From: Porticoccus sp. | GTDB taxonomy: Bacteria; Pseudomonadota; Gammaproteobacteria; Pseudomonadales; Porticoccaceae | DNA length: 64,000 nucleotides | Direction of reading: 5' to 3' | NCBI GenBank assembly: GCA_002733125.1 | Contig: NVUM01000004.1 | Span: forward strand, 55,988 to 119,987 | Shown here: piece after piece, positions 28,023 through 36,532 of the stretch | Position numbering within the stretch: position 1 is the first letter of the stretch | How the letters are laid out: each line of letters starts with the position of its first letter | Notes under the pieces: model-generated | Told to the model about the DNA's origin: nothing | Database searches by the model: none | The model's input: the letters and a program-made list of their open reading frames with translations, nothing else | Made by a program: the position numbers and the translations under genes

Positions 28023-28565
28023 ATGAAAATCCGTCTGGTTGATTATCAGGGTGGGCTCGATGCCTGTTATGGCAACTCACCCTCACCATTTGGCTCGCTT
28101 TGGCTGGTCTGGACGGAATCCGGTATTGAGCAGCTGGTGTTTCAGGATCGCGGCGAAACCGATCCCTTTCGTGTCTTTCCCCGGCTGGATAAATCCCGGT
28201 GTTTCAATCGTGATGATGCGGGTGCGGCGACCACTGTGCAAACGCTGTTTTCTAGGCCTGTCGGGGGCGACCTGCAGGAGAACAGCTTGACACTGAGCGC
28301 GCAGGGTACGGTATTTCAGCGCCGGGTCTGGCAGGCATTATTATCGATCCCCTTTGCCAGTGTGACCACCTATCAGCAGGTTGCCAGCGCCATTGACCAG
28401 CCCAAAGCAGTGCGCGCCGTGGCTAGCGCGATTGGTGCCAACCCGGTGGCCTGGCTGGTTCCCTGCCATCGGGTGATCCGCAGCAACGGCGAGCTGGGGG
28501 GCTATCGCTGGGGGCTGCCCCGGAAACAGCAGATGCTGGATTGGGAGCAGTCTGTATCGTCATGA
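28023..28565 (+). CDS. ogt: Methylated-DNA--protein-cysteine methyltransferase
   Basis: Suicide repair protein that moves alkyl groups from O6-alkylguanine to its own cysteine. About 180 residues. The C-terminal domain has FQRRVWQALLSIPFASVTTY, the DNA-binding helix region VRAVASAIGANP, and the active-site PCHRVIRSNGELGGYRWG with the acceptor cysteine. ATG 28023 is preferred: AGGGTAGAGA lies just upstream and the methyltransferase fold begins there (MKIRLVDYQGG), while the open frame extends back to 27834 over the acs terminator without family similarity. It ends at a terminator shared with ppa. Ogt and the C-terminal half of Ada are close relatives; no Ada N-terminal domain is present. Confidence 0.92.
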   Translation: MKIRLVDYQGGLDACYGNSPSPFGSLWLVWTESGIEQLVFQDRGETDPFRVFPRLDKSRCFNRDDAGAATTVQTLFSRPVGGDLQENSLTLSAQGTVFQRRVWQALLSIPFASVTTYQQVASAIDQPKAVRAVASAIGANPVAWLVPCHRVIRSNGELGGYRWGLPRKQQMLDWEQSVSS

Positions 28566-28568
28566 CAT

Positions 28569-28600
28569 AAAAAACCCGGCGATAAATGCCGGGTTTTTTT
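28569..28600. terminator. Bidirectional terminator between ogt and ppa
   Basis: Stem AAAAAACCCGGC (28569-28580) pairs with GCCGGGTTTTTT (28588-28599) around loop GATAAAT. The A-run and T-run at the two ends allow termination of ogt on the plus strand and of ppa on the minus strand. Confidence 0.92.
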
Positions 28601-28623
28601 ACTGGTTGGAGTTCGCCTGGGCT

Positions 28624-29160
28624 TCAGCCCTGCTCTTGAAGATAGCGATCGCGCGAAGCGGTAATTTCTCTACGGGCGGCTTCTGCATTGTCCCAACCTT
28701 CAACTTTCACCCACTTGCCAGCTTCGAGTGTCTTGTAATTTTCAAAGTAGTGTTTGATCTGTTTGATCAGTAGCTCCGGCAGGTCGGCAATTTCCTGCAC
28801 GTGGTCATACAGCTTGGTGAGCTTGGTATGGGGTACCGCCAGCAGTTTGGCATCCACACCGGACTCATCGGTCATGTTCAACACGCCGATGACGCGGCTG
28901 CGGATTACTGAGCCGGGCATGACCGGGTAGGGTGTTACCACCAGTACATCCAGGGGATCGCCGTCTTCGGACAGGGTCTGCGGGATATAGCCGTAATTGG
29001 CGGGATAAAACATGGGTGTTGCGACAAAGCGGTCAACAAAAATTGCATCGCTGTCCTTGTCGATTTCATATTTGATGGGGTCGTGGTTCGCGGGGATTTC
29101 AATGACCACGTTGATATCGTGCGGCAGGTCGTTGCCAGCGGGAATCTTGTTGTAGCTCAT
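28624..29160 (-). CDS. ppa: Inorganic pyrophosphatase, family I
   Basis: Soluble Mg-dependent enzyme that hydrolyses pyrophosphate, pulling biosynthetic reactions and the AMP-forming Acs reaction forward. 178 residues, the typical bacterial size. The family signature DGDPLDVLV is present, along with [29 protein letters not shown] and the C-terminal [20 protein letters not shown], which carry the catalytic lysines, aspartates and tyrosines. Single gene, convergent with ogt, sharing its terminator. Its presence near acs is probably coincidental, since ppa is an essential housekeeping gene. Confidence 0.97.
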   Translation of the reverse strand: MSYNKIPAGNDLPHDINVVIEIPANHDPIKYEIDKDSDAIFVDRFVATPMFYPANYGYIPQTLSEDGDPLDVLVVTPYPVMPGSVIRSRVIGVLNMTDESGVDAKLLAVPHTKLTKLYDHVQEIADLPELLIKQIKHYFENYKTLEAGKWVKVEGWDNAEAARREITASRDRYLQEQG

Positions 29161-29337
29161 GTCTCGTCTTCTTCTCTCTTGAGGTTAGGGAAGCGGAAAT
29201 GCACAGGTCCACCCGGCGGGTTTCCAGAGTGGCGGAATTATACTGGCCAGCATGGGCTATTGCCAGTGACACCTTGGTCTATACTCTCGGTTCCAAGGCC
29301 GCGTTTGCAGGTGTTGGCCGAGAATATTCAGTTCAGG

Positions 29338-30006
29338 TTACGACGATGATTGTCGGGCAACGATGGGCTCTATGATCAGCTCGACACGGCGGTTTTCAGC
29401 GCGGCCCGAGGGAATACTGTTGTCGGCGATTGGACGGTTCTGACCGAAGCATTGAATCACCAACCTGGTGGGTGTGATGCCGCGTTGGGAAAGATATTCC
29501 CCAATGGCGAGGGCACGCTGTTCGGAGAGTTCCTGATTGTAGTCAGTCTCTCCCCGGTTGTCGGTGTGACCGGCCACAGTAATCATTGTGTTGTCATACT
29601 CTGCCAAGACCCCGGTAATGGCTGTCAGGGCCGATTGAGCCCCCTTGTTGATGGCTGTGCTGTTGACATCAAAGATGGTTGCCCCGGGGATAACCATGGT
29701 GATTTTGCTGTTCTGTAGGCTGAGGTCAATACGCTGATTCCTCAGCTTCTGCTGGAGGTTGGCATACTGGACATCCATGTAATAACCCACTTGTTCCGGG
29801 GGCAGGGGGTTGATTTTGCCACTGTTACTTAACGTTGCCTTACGTTTTGCCGGGCTGTTTTTTGTGCTATCCGAAAGGCTGGTGATTCTGGCCGGCTCTG
29901 ACTGTTCAGTCAGGGGATTCCAAAGACTACAGCCACCGCCTGCCAATGCAATGATCGCGACGAATAGCCAGCTCAACGATGTCTTTGGGCAAGATGTTTT
30001 TTTCAA
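29338..30006 (-). CDS. OmpA-family cell-envelope protein
   Basis: Envelope protein with a C-terminal OmpA peptidoglycan-binding domain (about residues 105-215): IFDVNSTAINKGAQSALTAI, the TVAGHTDNRGE signature, LSEQRALAIGEYLSQRGI and the closing SGRAENRRVELII. The N-terminus has a hydrophobic signal LSWLFVAIIALAGGGC. The Cys suggests a lipoprotein, though the -3 residue is Gly rather than Leu, so the lipobox is imperfect. The start is taken as TTG 30006, which has GGAG ten bases upstream and places the signal near the N-terminus. The in-frame start at 30069 adds a segment (TSRPQPFPGHSC) unlikely in an exported protein. It probably tethers the outer membrane to peptidoglycan. Confidence 0.83.
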   Translation of the reverse strand: MKKTSCPKTSLSWLFVAIIALAGGGCSLWNPLTEQSEPARITSLSDSTKNSPAKRKATLSNSGKINPLPPEQVGYYMDVQYANLQQKLRNQRIDLSLQNSKITMVIPGATIFDVNSTAINKGAQSALTAITGVLAEYDNTMITVAGHTDNRGETDYNQELSEQRALAIGEYLSQRGITPTRLVIQCFGQNRPIADNSIPSGRAENRRVELIIEPIVARQSSS

Positions 30007-30111
30007 GTAGTCAATTCTCCGGTGGTTGATACAGGAATGCCCCGGGAAGGGTTGAGGCCGGCTGGTCATTCCCTCCGGGGCGGGATAGTTTATCTGCGCT
30101 GAGCTGGCTGG

Positions 30112-31671
30112 TCAGCTATATTTTTGATGAAAGTTAATAAACTGACGGGCGGTTAAAGGACGACTGAACAGGTAGCCCTGCCCCAGTCTGACACCCTGAC
30201 TCAATAGCCAGTCCACCTGATGATCGCACTCGACGCCCTCGGCAATAATATCCAGCTTCAATGATTTTGCCATCTCGATCACATGGACAATGACGCTACT
30301 GGTTACCGCCTGGTTTTCAATGGCATCGACAAAGGACTTGTCGATTTTCAGGGCATCCAGCTCAAAACTTTCCAGATAGGAAAGGCTGGAGTAACCGGTC
30401 CCGAAATCATCAATCGCTACCAGATGCCCCCGTTGGCGGAGGGTACGGATCTGCTGCCGCGCCGTGTCGCTGTCCACCAATGCCCGCTCGGTGATTTCCA
30501 GCTTGATGGCTGAAGTAGCCAGCCCGGCGCTTTTCAGCTCGGTTTCAAGGTGGACAAACAGCCGGTCTGACTGGAAGTCCTGTGCGGAAAGGTTGAGGTT
30601 AATACTGAGATCCGGGCATTGTTTTAGAAGATCGCCCAGCTCGTGAAGGATACCTTGCAGCATCGCCCGAGCCAAGTCGGTGGCCAACTCGGCCTCCTCG
30701 GCGATCGGAATGAAAATGTCCGGGCCGACAACTTCACCGTTGTCACGAGTCCAGCGTGCCAGCGATTCCGCGCCGAGGCAGCGTCCAGTGGACATGTCCA
30801 CGATAGGTTGATAGTTGACTCTCAGTTTATTTCTGGTAATTGCATCACGCAATTCGGCGGCCAGGCTGAGGTGCTGGCGGGAGTAACGCACCACGGCGAA
30901 TACCCAAAGGGGGATCAGTAGCAGGGCTAATATTCCGGCGGTGATCAGGGTGGGTAGATAGCGTTTCCAGAACTCACTCATTGGCTGAATGGCGACAATA
31001 TCGATGGGAAGCAGGGTGCCCAGGGAAAACCGGGAAATCATCTGTTCTGTCGACTGATTGACAGTCATTCCCTGTTTGAGGCTTTCCAGTGGTGGAAAAA
31101 TGGCATTGGCGGGCGTCGTGATCATGGGCAGTCTTTCTACCCACAGGCCGGCCATCTGGCCCTTCAGAAGGTCCACATTCAGTAACAGCCGTGGGTCGAT
31201 CACCACATCATGGTGCCCAAATCGCATCAGAAACAGCTGTACGCCGCCCACCTCTGTCGCCTCGCTGGGCCACCAGGCAATAACGCCCGAGTTGTAAATA
31301 CGGCTGGCTTTGGGTGGTGTGAAAGAGATGCCCTGAATAAACCCGGCACCACAGAGCCGTTTGGCGGCACGCCAGTAGCCAATTGCCCGGATGTAGGGGC
31401 GCGCGACGGCGACATCCTGCATCATAGCCAGGTGGGCGGTGTTACAGGGATCAGTGGCTTGTTCATTGAGGGTTTCAAGTAGATTGCGGGCGTCAATAAT
31501 GGCGTGTTCCGTTTCCTCACCGAGCCGTTGTGACAATTGTTGCAGACGCTGCTCCTCTGTGCCAACGGATTCACGCCAGATATACCAGCCGAGCAGCAGT
31601 GACAGGGTCAATGCCCCAAGCACTGTAATGGCCAGGATACCAAAAAAGATTTTTTCACGACGTGCCAGCAT
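30112..31671 (-). CDS. Cyclic-di-GMP phosphodiesterase, CSS-motif plus EAL
   Basis: Inner-membrane enzyme that opens cyclic-di-GMP to pGpG. 519 residues. An N-terminal helix (FFGILAITVLGALTLSLLLGWYIW) is followed by a periplasmic CSS-motif domain with paired cysteines (DPCNTAHL and KRLCGAGF), where disulphide state controls activity in homologues, then a second helix (LITAGILALLLIPLWVFAVV, about 243-262). The cytoplasmic EAL domain has LGAESLARW in place of EAL, NLNLSAQDF, LEITERAL, AIDDFGTGYSSLSYL, LKIDKSFV and IIAEGVE, so the metal and catalytic residues are all present. It is divergent from hemN; the FNR-type site in between is better placed for hemN. Confidence 0.9.
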   Translation of the reverse strand: MLARREKIFFGILAITVLGALTLSLLLGWYIWRESVGTEEQRLQQLSQRLGEETEHAIIDARNLLETLNEQATDPCNTAHLAMMQDVAVARPYIRAIGYWRAAKRLCGAGFIQGISFTPPKASRIYNSGVIAWWPSEATEVGGVQLFLMRFGHHDVVIDPRLLLNVDLLKGQMAGLWVERLPMITTPANAIFPPLESLKQGMTVNQSTEQMISRFSLGTLLPIDIVAIQPMSEFWKRYLPTLITAGILALLLIPLWVFAVVRYSRQHLSLAAELRDAITRNKLRVNYQPIVDMSTGRCLGAESLARWTRDNGEVVGPDIFIPIAEEAELATDLARAMLQGILHELGDLLKQCPDLSINLNLSAQDFQSDRLFVHLETELKSAGLATSAIKLEITERALVDSDTARQQIRTLRQRGHLVAIDDFGTGYSSLSYLESFELDALKIDKSFVDAIENQAVTSSVIVHVIEMAKSLKLDIIAEGVECDHQVDWLLSQGVRLGQGYLFSRPLTARQFINFHQKYS

Positions 31672-31774
31672 GGAGGAAACAGACTCATGGGGGGGCGTTA
31701 CTTTACCAGAGAGTCACCCAAAACGGGTATGGGATGACCATCTTGATGGCAGGGATTGTGGGTTGTCGAGTGGG

Positions 31775-31788
31775 TTGATCGACATCAA
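31775..31788 (+). promoter_or_regulatory. FNR/Anr box of hemN
   Basis: TTGATCGACATCAA is a perfect TTGAT-N4-ATCAA palindrome. TAGGAT at 31811-31816 can serve as -10. A start site about seven bases later (31823) puts the box centre at -41.5, the class II activation position. It lies 60 bases before the hemN start. Confidence 0.85.
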
Positions 31789-31847
31789 CAAGCCGTAGGC
31801 AAACCGCTGCTAGGATCTGTCTTTTCCTCAACAGGTTTTTCAACACC

Positions 31848-33239
31848 GTGAGTTCTGAAAATACGGCTATCTGGGATCGTCAGCTGATCGAGCGCTACGA
31901 CCTGTCTGGCCCCCGTTACACGTCCTACCCCACGGCGCCACAATTCCACGAAGGCTTTGGTGAGGCAGCGCTGTGTCAGGCGATTGAGCGCAGCAATGCG
32001 GCGGGTCGCCCTCTGTCTCTGTATTTTCATATCCCATTCTGCAGTACGGTCTGTTACTACTGTGCGTGTAACAAGATCATCACGGCCAATCGCAAGCGCG
32101 CCTTGCCGTATCTGGAAAGGCTGATCACCGAGGTGGCTTGTCAGGGTGCACTGTTTGATCGTTCCCGGCCAGTCCATCAGCTGCACTGGGGTGGCGGTAC
32201 ACCCACTTACATCAGTGATGATGAAAAACGCCTGTTGATGGCCGCCACTCGCAAACATTTCAATCTGCTGGATGATGACAGTGGCGAGTATTCGATCGAG
32301 ATTCATCCGGGGGATATGGCCGTCAGCACGATCAGCTGTCTGCGGGAGCTGGGCTTTAACCGCCTCAGTATGGGGATTCAGGATTTCGATCCCACGGTGC
32401 AGCAGGCGGTCAACCGCTTCAATTCTGTGGAGGAAGTGCGTGTGTTAGTGGAGGCGGGCCGCGCCGACGGTTTCCATTCCATCAGCATGGACCTGATCTA
32501 CGGTTTGCCCTATCAGAGCTGGGACACTTTTGAACGCACTCTGGACAGTATCATTGAACTCGGGCCAGATCGTCTCTCGGTGTTCAATTACGCCCATTTA
32601 CCCCATCTGTTCAAGGTGCAGAAACAGATCGACGAAAGCGCGCTGCCCAGTGCGGCTGAAAAGCTGTTGATGATGGAAAGTATCACCCGGATGCTGCTGA
32701 AAGCCGGTTATGTCTATATCGGTATGGATCACTTTGCCCGCCCGGACGACGAGCTGGCGGTGGCCCAGCGCAATGGTGTGTTGCAGCGCAATTTCCAGGG
32801 TTACTCCACCCACGGCGGCTCTGATCTGGTGGCCTTTGGTGTGTCTGCCATCAGCGCCATTGACAATGTGTTCGCCCAGAACCACAAGCAGATCGAGGAT
32901 TACCAGGCAGCCATCGACAGCGGCCATCTGCCGGTGGCGCGGGGCTTTGAGCTGAGCCCCGACGACCTGTTGCGCCAGGCGGTGATCAGGCAATTGATCT
33001 GCCACTTTGAGTTGCATTTTGCCGACATCGAGCAACAATTTGACGTCGTGTTCGCCGACTACTTTGCGGAGGAGTTGCACCAGCTGCGGCCGATGATAGA
33101 CGATGGCCTGGTGGTCCTCAGCCCGGAGGGCCTCCGGGTAACCCCGGCGGGGCGACTGTTGATTCGCCGCGTCTGCATGACCTTCGACGCCTATATCAAC
33201 AAATCCGGGTCGGAAATTCGTTACTCCAAAATTATTTAA
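31848..33239 (+). CDS. hemN: Oxygen-independent coproporphyrinogen III dehydrogenase
   Basis: Radical-SAM enzyme that converts coproporphyrinogen III to protoporphyrinogen IX without oxygen, allowing heme synthesis under low oxygen. 463 residues, with the N-terminal trip-wire region RYTSYPTAPQF that marks true HemN rather than HemW. The [4Fe-4S] cluster motif is FHIPFCSTVCYYCACNKI (CX3CX2CXC), followed by WGGGTPT and the C-terminal HemN domain. The start is GTG 31848. A perfect FNR/Anr box lies upstream at the activating position, so anaerobic induction is predicted. The minus-strand neighbour is the EAL gene; the thiamine operon follows on the plus strand with its own promoter. Confidence 0.96.
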   Translation: MSSENTAIWDRQLIERYDLSGPRYTSYPTAPQFHEGFGEAALCQAIERSNAAGRPLSLYFHIPFCSTVCYYCACNKIITANRKRALPYLERLITEVACQGALFDRSRPVHQLHWGGGTPTYISDDEKRLLMAATRKHFNLLDDDSGEYSIEIHPGDMAVSTISCLRELGFNRLSMGIQDFDPTVQQAVNRFNSVEEVRVLVEAGRADGFHSISMDLIYGLPYQSWDTFERTLDSIIELGPDRLSVFNYAHLPHLFKVQKQIDESALPSAAEKLLMMESITRMLLKAGYVYIGMDHFARPDDELAVAQRNGVLQRNFQGYSTHGGSDLVAFGVSAISAIDNVFAQNHKQIEDYQAAIDSGHLPVARGFELSPDDLLRQAVIRQLICHFELHFADIEQQFDVVFADYFAEELHQLRPMIDDGLVVLSPEGLRVTPAGRLLIRRVCMTFDAYINKSGSEIRYSKII

Positions 33240-33248
33240 GTAAAGCCA

Positions 33249-33276
33249 TTGAGTTGGTAATTGATTCGCGTAAAAT
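33249..33276 (+). promoter_or_regulatory. Candidate sigma70 promoter of the thiamine operon
   Basis: TTGAGT (33249-33254) and TAAAAT (33271-33276) are separated by 16 bases. Transcription would begin near 33283, leaving the riboswitch intact at the start of the leader. Confidence 0.5.
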
Positions 33277-33304
33277 CGCAATTTCACCTGCACAAAGCAG
33301 ATGA

Positions 33305-33396
33305 ATTTTCCTAAGGGGCGGCGCAAGCCTGAGACATCCTCGGATGAACCCTTTGAACCTGATCCGGATAGTACCGGCGTAGGGATAGGACGCAAA
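33305..33396 (+). ncRNA. TPP riboswitch (THI element)
   Basis: The leader carries the conserved TPP-aptamer blocks in order: AGGGGCGGCGCAAGC, CTGAGA, ACCCTTTGAACCTGATC and GGATAGTACCGGCGTAGGGA. It binds thiamine diphosphate and should shut off the downstream transporter genes when the cofactor is plentiful. A pyrimidine-rich CTCCTCCC at 33410-33417 lies between aptamer and gene and could pair with the ribosome site (GAGG at 33445-33448), which suggests translational control; no clear terminator hairpin is seen. Confidence 0.95.
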
Positions 33397-33454
33397 AGTT
33401 ACCGTTCACTCCTCCCATATCCGGGTCTCTTTAACAATGTTAATGAGGCTCATC

Positions 33455-35641
33455 ATGATAGACCTGTTTCGAAAAATGCCATTACTGGCATTTGCCTGCC
33501 TGCTTTCCGGCGTTGTGCTTGCTACAGAACCCGAGGGTCCTGAGGGCACAGTAGCCGGGACCGAGACCACCATAGAGACGTTATCCGCTGAAACCATTCA
33601 GGAAGTGGTGGTGACTGCCCAGTTTCGCGATGTATCCGTGCTGGATACCGGCAACAGTATCAGCATCCTCGACAGTCAGCAGATTGAACGCCGTCAGGCC
33701 CGTCACCTGGATCAGCTCCTGAATCTGGTTCCGAATGTGAATTTTTCCAGCGGCGCATCGCGGGGCAAGTTTATCCAGATCCGTGGTATCGGCGAGCGCA
33801 GTCAGTTTATCGAGCCGCTGAATCCTTCAGTAGGGCTGCTGATTGACGGGATTGATTTCAGTGGTATCGGCGGTGCGGCAACAACCCTCGATTTGCGTCA
33901 GGTTGAAGTGTTGCGTGGTCCCCAGGGCACCCTCTACGGTGCCAACGCGCTGGCGGGGTTGATCAACATGAAATCAAATAATCCCTCCGACGTATTTGAA
34001 GGCCACATTGAAACCTCTATTGCCGAATACGAAACCCGCACCACCAGCGCAGTATTGAGTGGACCGATTGCCGATAATCTGGGCTACCGTCTGGCCGTGC
34101 AGGGTCACCGCAGTGACGGCTATATCGATAACGAATTTCTCAATCGCAAGGATACCAGCAACATTGATGAGCTCACCGCCCGGGGCAAGCTGCACTGGCG
34201 AGTCAGCGACCGGTTGCAGCTGAACTTTACCGGTTTCTACGTGGATGCGGACAACGGTTATGATGCCTTTTCGCTGGATAACACCCGCAAGACGCTCTCC
34301 GATCAGCCGGGTAACGACCGCCAGGAGTCCACGGCCTTTGCGGTTGAGAGTATCTGGCAGGCCTCCGAGCAGTTTGAGGTGGTCGGACTGGTCAGTTATG
34401 CCGATAGCAACCTTGAATACAGCTATGATGAGGACTGGAGCTTTGCGGCTATCTGTGATGGTCTGCCCTGCGAGGGTTGGGCCTATTCCTCTTTTGATCG
34501 CTACCAGCGCAGCCGCTATAACGGCAGCATGGACCTCAAGCTGGTTTCCAGTGAAGCGGGACGTCTTTTCAATGGTGCCAGCGACTGGGTGCTGGGCATT
34601 TATTACCGCAGGCAGAATGAGTCGCTGCTGCGCGAATACACCTATGCCGACGGTGATTTCAACAGTGATTTTGACACCCGCAACCGGGCTGTCTACGGTC
34701 AGTTGGACACCCGGCTCAGCGACCGTTTAAAGCTGGTCAGCGGGGCGCGAATCGAGTTTCGCCGTGCCGATTATCTGGACAGCGAGGGGGTTAGTCACAA
34801 TACCAGTGAAAGACTCTGGGGTGGCCGTCTGGCTCTGGAATACAGTCTGACGCCGGAAACCCTGCTTTATGGTCTGGTCTCCCGGGGTTACAAGGCCGGT
34901 GGGGTCAACAGCAACCCTGAACTGGACCCCGGTGCGCGGGATTTTGATACCGAATATATGTGGAATATTGAAACCGGCATCAAGGGTGACTGGCTGGATC
35001 GCACCCTGCAGGTTCAACTGGCACTGTTTTATCAAATGCGCCGGGATATGCAGGTCAAGCAGTCACTGGTCAAGCCGATTACCGGTGATCTGTGCCCCTG
35101 CAGTTTTATTGACACGTTTGATAATGCGTCCAAAGGTCGCAATTACGGCCTTGAGCTGATGTTTGACTGGCTGGTGGTGGACGATGTTCAGGTCTACGGC
35201 AGTCTCGGCCTGCTCCGTGCAACCTACCAGGATTTTGAAAGCTTCAGTCATGTGGATGCCGATCCGGAAAACAATGTGGCGGTCGATCTCGATGGCCGGG
35301 AACAGGCCCATGCGCCTTCCTATCAGTTTTCCCTGGGGGTCGAAGTGGCCTTAACCGGGCGGATGTCGGCAGCACTGGAAATGGAAGGCAAGCAGCAGTT
35401 CTATTTGTCCCCGCGGCACAATGCCAGGTCAAACCGCTACGAGCTGTTCAATGCCCGGCTTGAGTACCGGGTACAGCAGTGGGATTTCATACTGTGGGGA
35501 CGTAATCTCACAGATCGGGATGTGATCGTTCGCGGCTTTGGTGGCTTCGGCAATGACCCCCGCAATTTTTATCAGACTGAACCCTACTATCAATATGGTG
35601 AGCCACGCATCGTTGGCGCCACCGCCAAATACCGTTTTTAA
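33455..35641 (+). CDS. TonB-dependent outer-membrane receptor for thiamine
   Basis: Outer-membrane active transporter driven by TonB. 728 residues. ATG 33455 follows GAGG by six bases and begins a signal peptide (MPLLAFACLLSGVVLA). A TonB box-like EVVVTAQ comes next, then the plug domain (VLDTGNSISILDSQQIERRQ to LRQVEVLRGPQGTLYGANALAGLINM) and a 22-strand-type barrel ending in the aromatic ATAKYRF. Substrate identity comes from context: the TPP riboswitch in its leader and the following thiamine-binding, PnuC-type and kinase genes. It therefore corresponds to thiamine-regulated receptors predicted in other Gram-negatives. Direct evidence for the ligand is absent from the sequence itself. Confidence 0.88.
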   Translation: MIDLFRKMPLLAFACLLSGVVLATEPEGPEGTVAGTETTIETLSAETIQEVVVTAQFRDVSVLDTGNSISILDSQQIERRQARHLDQLLNLVPNVNFSSGASRGKFIQIRGIGERSQFIEPLNPSVGLLIDGIDFSGIGGAATTLDLRQVEVLRGPQGTLYGANALAGLINMKSNNPSDVFEGHIETSIAEYETRTTSAVLSGPIADNLGYRLAVQGHRSDGYIDNEFLNRKDTSNIDELTARGKLHWRVSDRLQLNFTGFYVDADNGYDAFSLDNTRKTLSDQPGNDRQESTAFAVESIWQASEQFEVVGLVSYADSNLEYSYDEDWSFAAICDGLPCEGWAYSSFDRYQRSRYNGSMDLKLVSSEAGRLFNGASDWVLGIYYRRQNESLLREYTYADGDFNSDFDTRNRAVYGQLDTRLSDRLKLVSGARIEFRRADYLDSEGVSHNTSERLWGGRLALEYSLTPETLLYGLVSRGYKAGGVNSNPELDPGARDFDTEYMWNIETGIKGDWLDRTLQVQLALFYQMRRDMQVKQSLVKPITGDLCPCSFIDTFDNASKGRNYGLELMFDWLVVDDVQVYGSLGLLRATYQDFESFSHVDADPENNVAVDLDGREQAHAPSYQFSLGVEVALTGRMSAALEMEGKQQFYLSPRHNARSNRYELFNARLEYRVQQWDFILWGRNLTDRDVIVRGFGGFGNDPRNFYQTEPYYQYGEPRIVGATAKYRF

Positions 35642-35668
35642 GGGCATTGCCCCAGGGAGATTTGCCGT

Positions 35669-35917
35669 ATGCAGGTGACCATTGATGTCAGTATGTATCC
35701 CAACCGGGAGGACTTTATTCCGCCGATCAAAGGGTTTATCGAGAAGATTAACCACTATCCGGGGCTTGAGGTACAGACCTTTCCCACCAGTACGGTGGTG
35801 CAGGGTGAATACCAGGCGGCCATGCAGGCGGTACAGGACACCATCGCCGCCTGCCGTGAGGAATTCGGCATGGCGGTGTATGTGCTCAAGGTGATTCCCG
35901 GATACGAGGCACTCTGA
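35669..35917 (+). CDS. YkoF/MTH1187-like thiamine-binding protein
   Basis: 82-residue protein of the thiamine-binding YkoF-like/MTH1187 fold: a beta-alpha-beta-beta-alpha-beta ferredoxin-like unit starting VTIDVSMYPNREDFIPPIKGFIEKI and continuing VQTFPTSTVVQGEY and the helix AVQDTIAACREEFG. AGGGAG precedes ATG 35669. It has no signal peptide, so it is likely cytoplasmic, where it could hold thiamine or its pyrimidine part. It is encoded 27 bases after the receptor gene and its stop (TGA) directly abuts the start of the pnuC-like gene. B. subtilis YkoF, about twice as long, binds thiamine and belongs to a hydroxymethylpyrimidine transport operon. The exact ligand here is inferred from this context. 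Confidence 0.8.
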   Translation: MQVTIDVSMYPNREDFIPPIKGFIEKINHYPGLEVQTFPTSTVVQGEYQAAMQAVQDTIAACREEFGMAVYVLKVIPGYEAL

Positions 35918-36532
35918 ATGTCGGACTGGTTGAGCCTGGAAGCACTGGCGGTGGTTTTTTCATTGGCCTATCTCGTGCTGGCGATGCGAGAGAACAGCCT
36001 GTGCTGGTTTTGTGCTTTTTTTGGCACGGCTATTTATATCTGGGTGTTCGGCGGTGTCAGCCTCTACATGGGCTCGTTGCTGCACGTCTATTATCTGGTG
36101 ATGGCGGTATATGGGTGGTATCAGTGGCGTCGCGGTGGTGTCGGACATCGCGGCGTCAAAATATCCCGATGGGGGCTAACGCAACACTTGTATGCGTTGC
36201 TCGCTGTTGTGCTGGCCTCCGCCGTGTCCGGCCACCTGCTGTCCCAACACACCGATGCCCACTTGCCCTATCTGGACTCCTTCACTACCTGGGGTGGGGT
36301 GCTGACCACGGTGATGGTGGCCCGCAAGATTCTGGAAAACTGGCTCTACTGGATTGTCGTCGACGGTGCATCGATTTACCTTTATCTGGATCGTGAGCTC
36401 TACCTCACGGCCGGCCTGTTTGCTGTTTATCTGGTGCTGGTCGTACTCGGTTTTATCCGCTGGAGAAAACATTACCTTGAACAGCCAATCACTGAGCGAC
36501 GGCAAGAGTTTGCTGCACCAGACGTTATCTGA
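35918..36532 (+). CDS. pnuT: PnuC-family transporter, probably thiamine-specific (PnuT)
   Basis: Inner-membrane facilitator with about seven helices, 204 residues. PnuC features are YYLVMAVYGWYQWRRG (WxxW-like substrate motif) and ILENWLYWIVVDGASIYLYL near residue 150. PnuC proteins carry nicotinamide riboside, but those under TPP riboswitches (PnuT) carry thiamine, trapped inside by phosphorylation. Here the riboswitch, a thiamine-binding protein upstream and a kinase downstream all support thiamine. The start ATG immediately follows the previous stop, and its 3' end overlaps the kinase gene by 56 bases. No NAD-salvage gene such as nadR lies nearby. Confidence 0.85.
   Translation: MSDWLSLEALAVVFSLAYLVLAMRENSLCWFCAFFGTAIYIWVFGGVSLYMGSLLHVYYLVMAVYGWYQWRRGGVGHRGVKISRWGLTQHLYALLAVVLASAVSGHLLSQHTDAHLPYLDSFTTWGGVLTTVMVARKILENWLYWIVVDGASIYLYLDRELYLTAGLFAVYLVLVVLGFIRWRKHYLEQPITERRQEFAAPDVI

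Noticed and set aside
31785..32306. Minus-strand gene overlapping the start of hemN
   Set aside because: It is a shadow frame of hemN without family features and would cover the FNR box.
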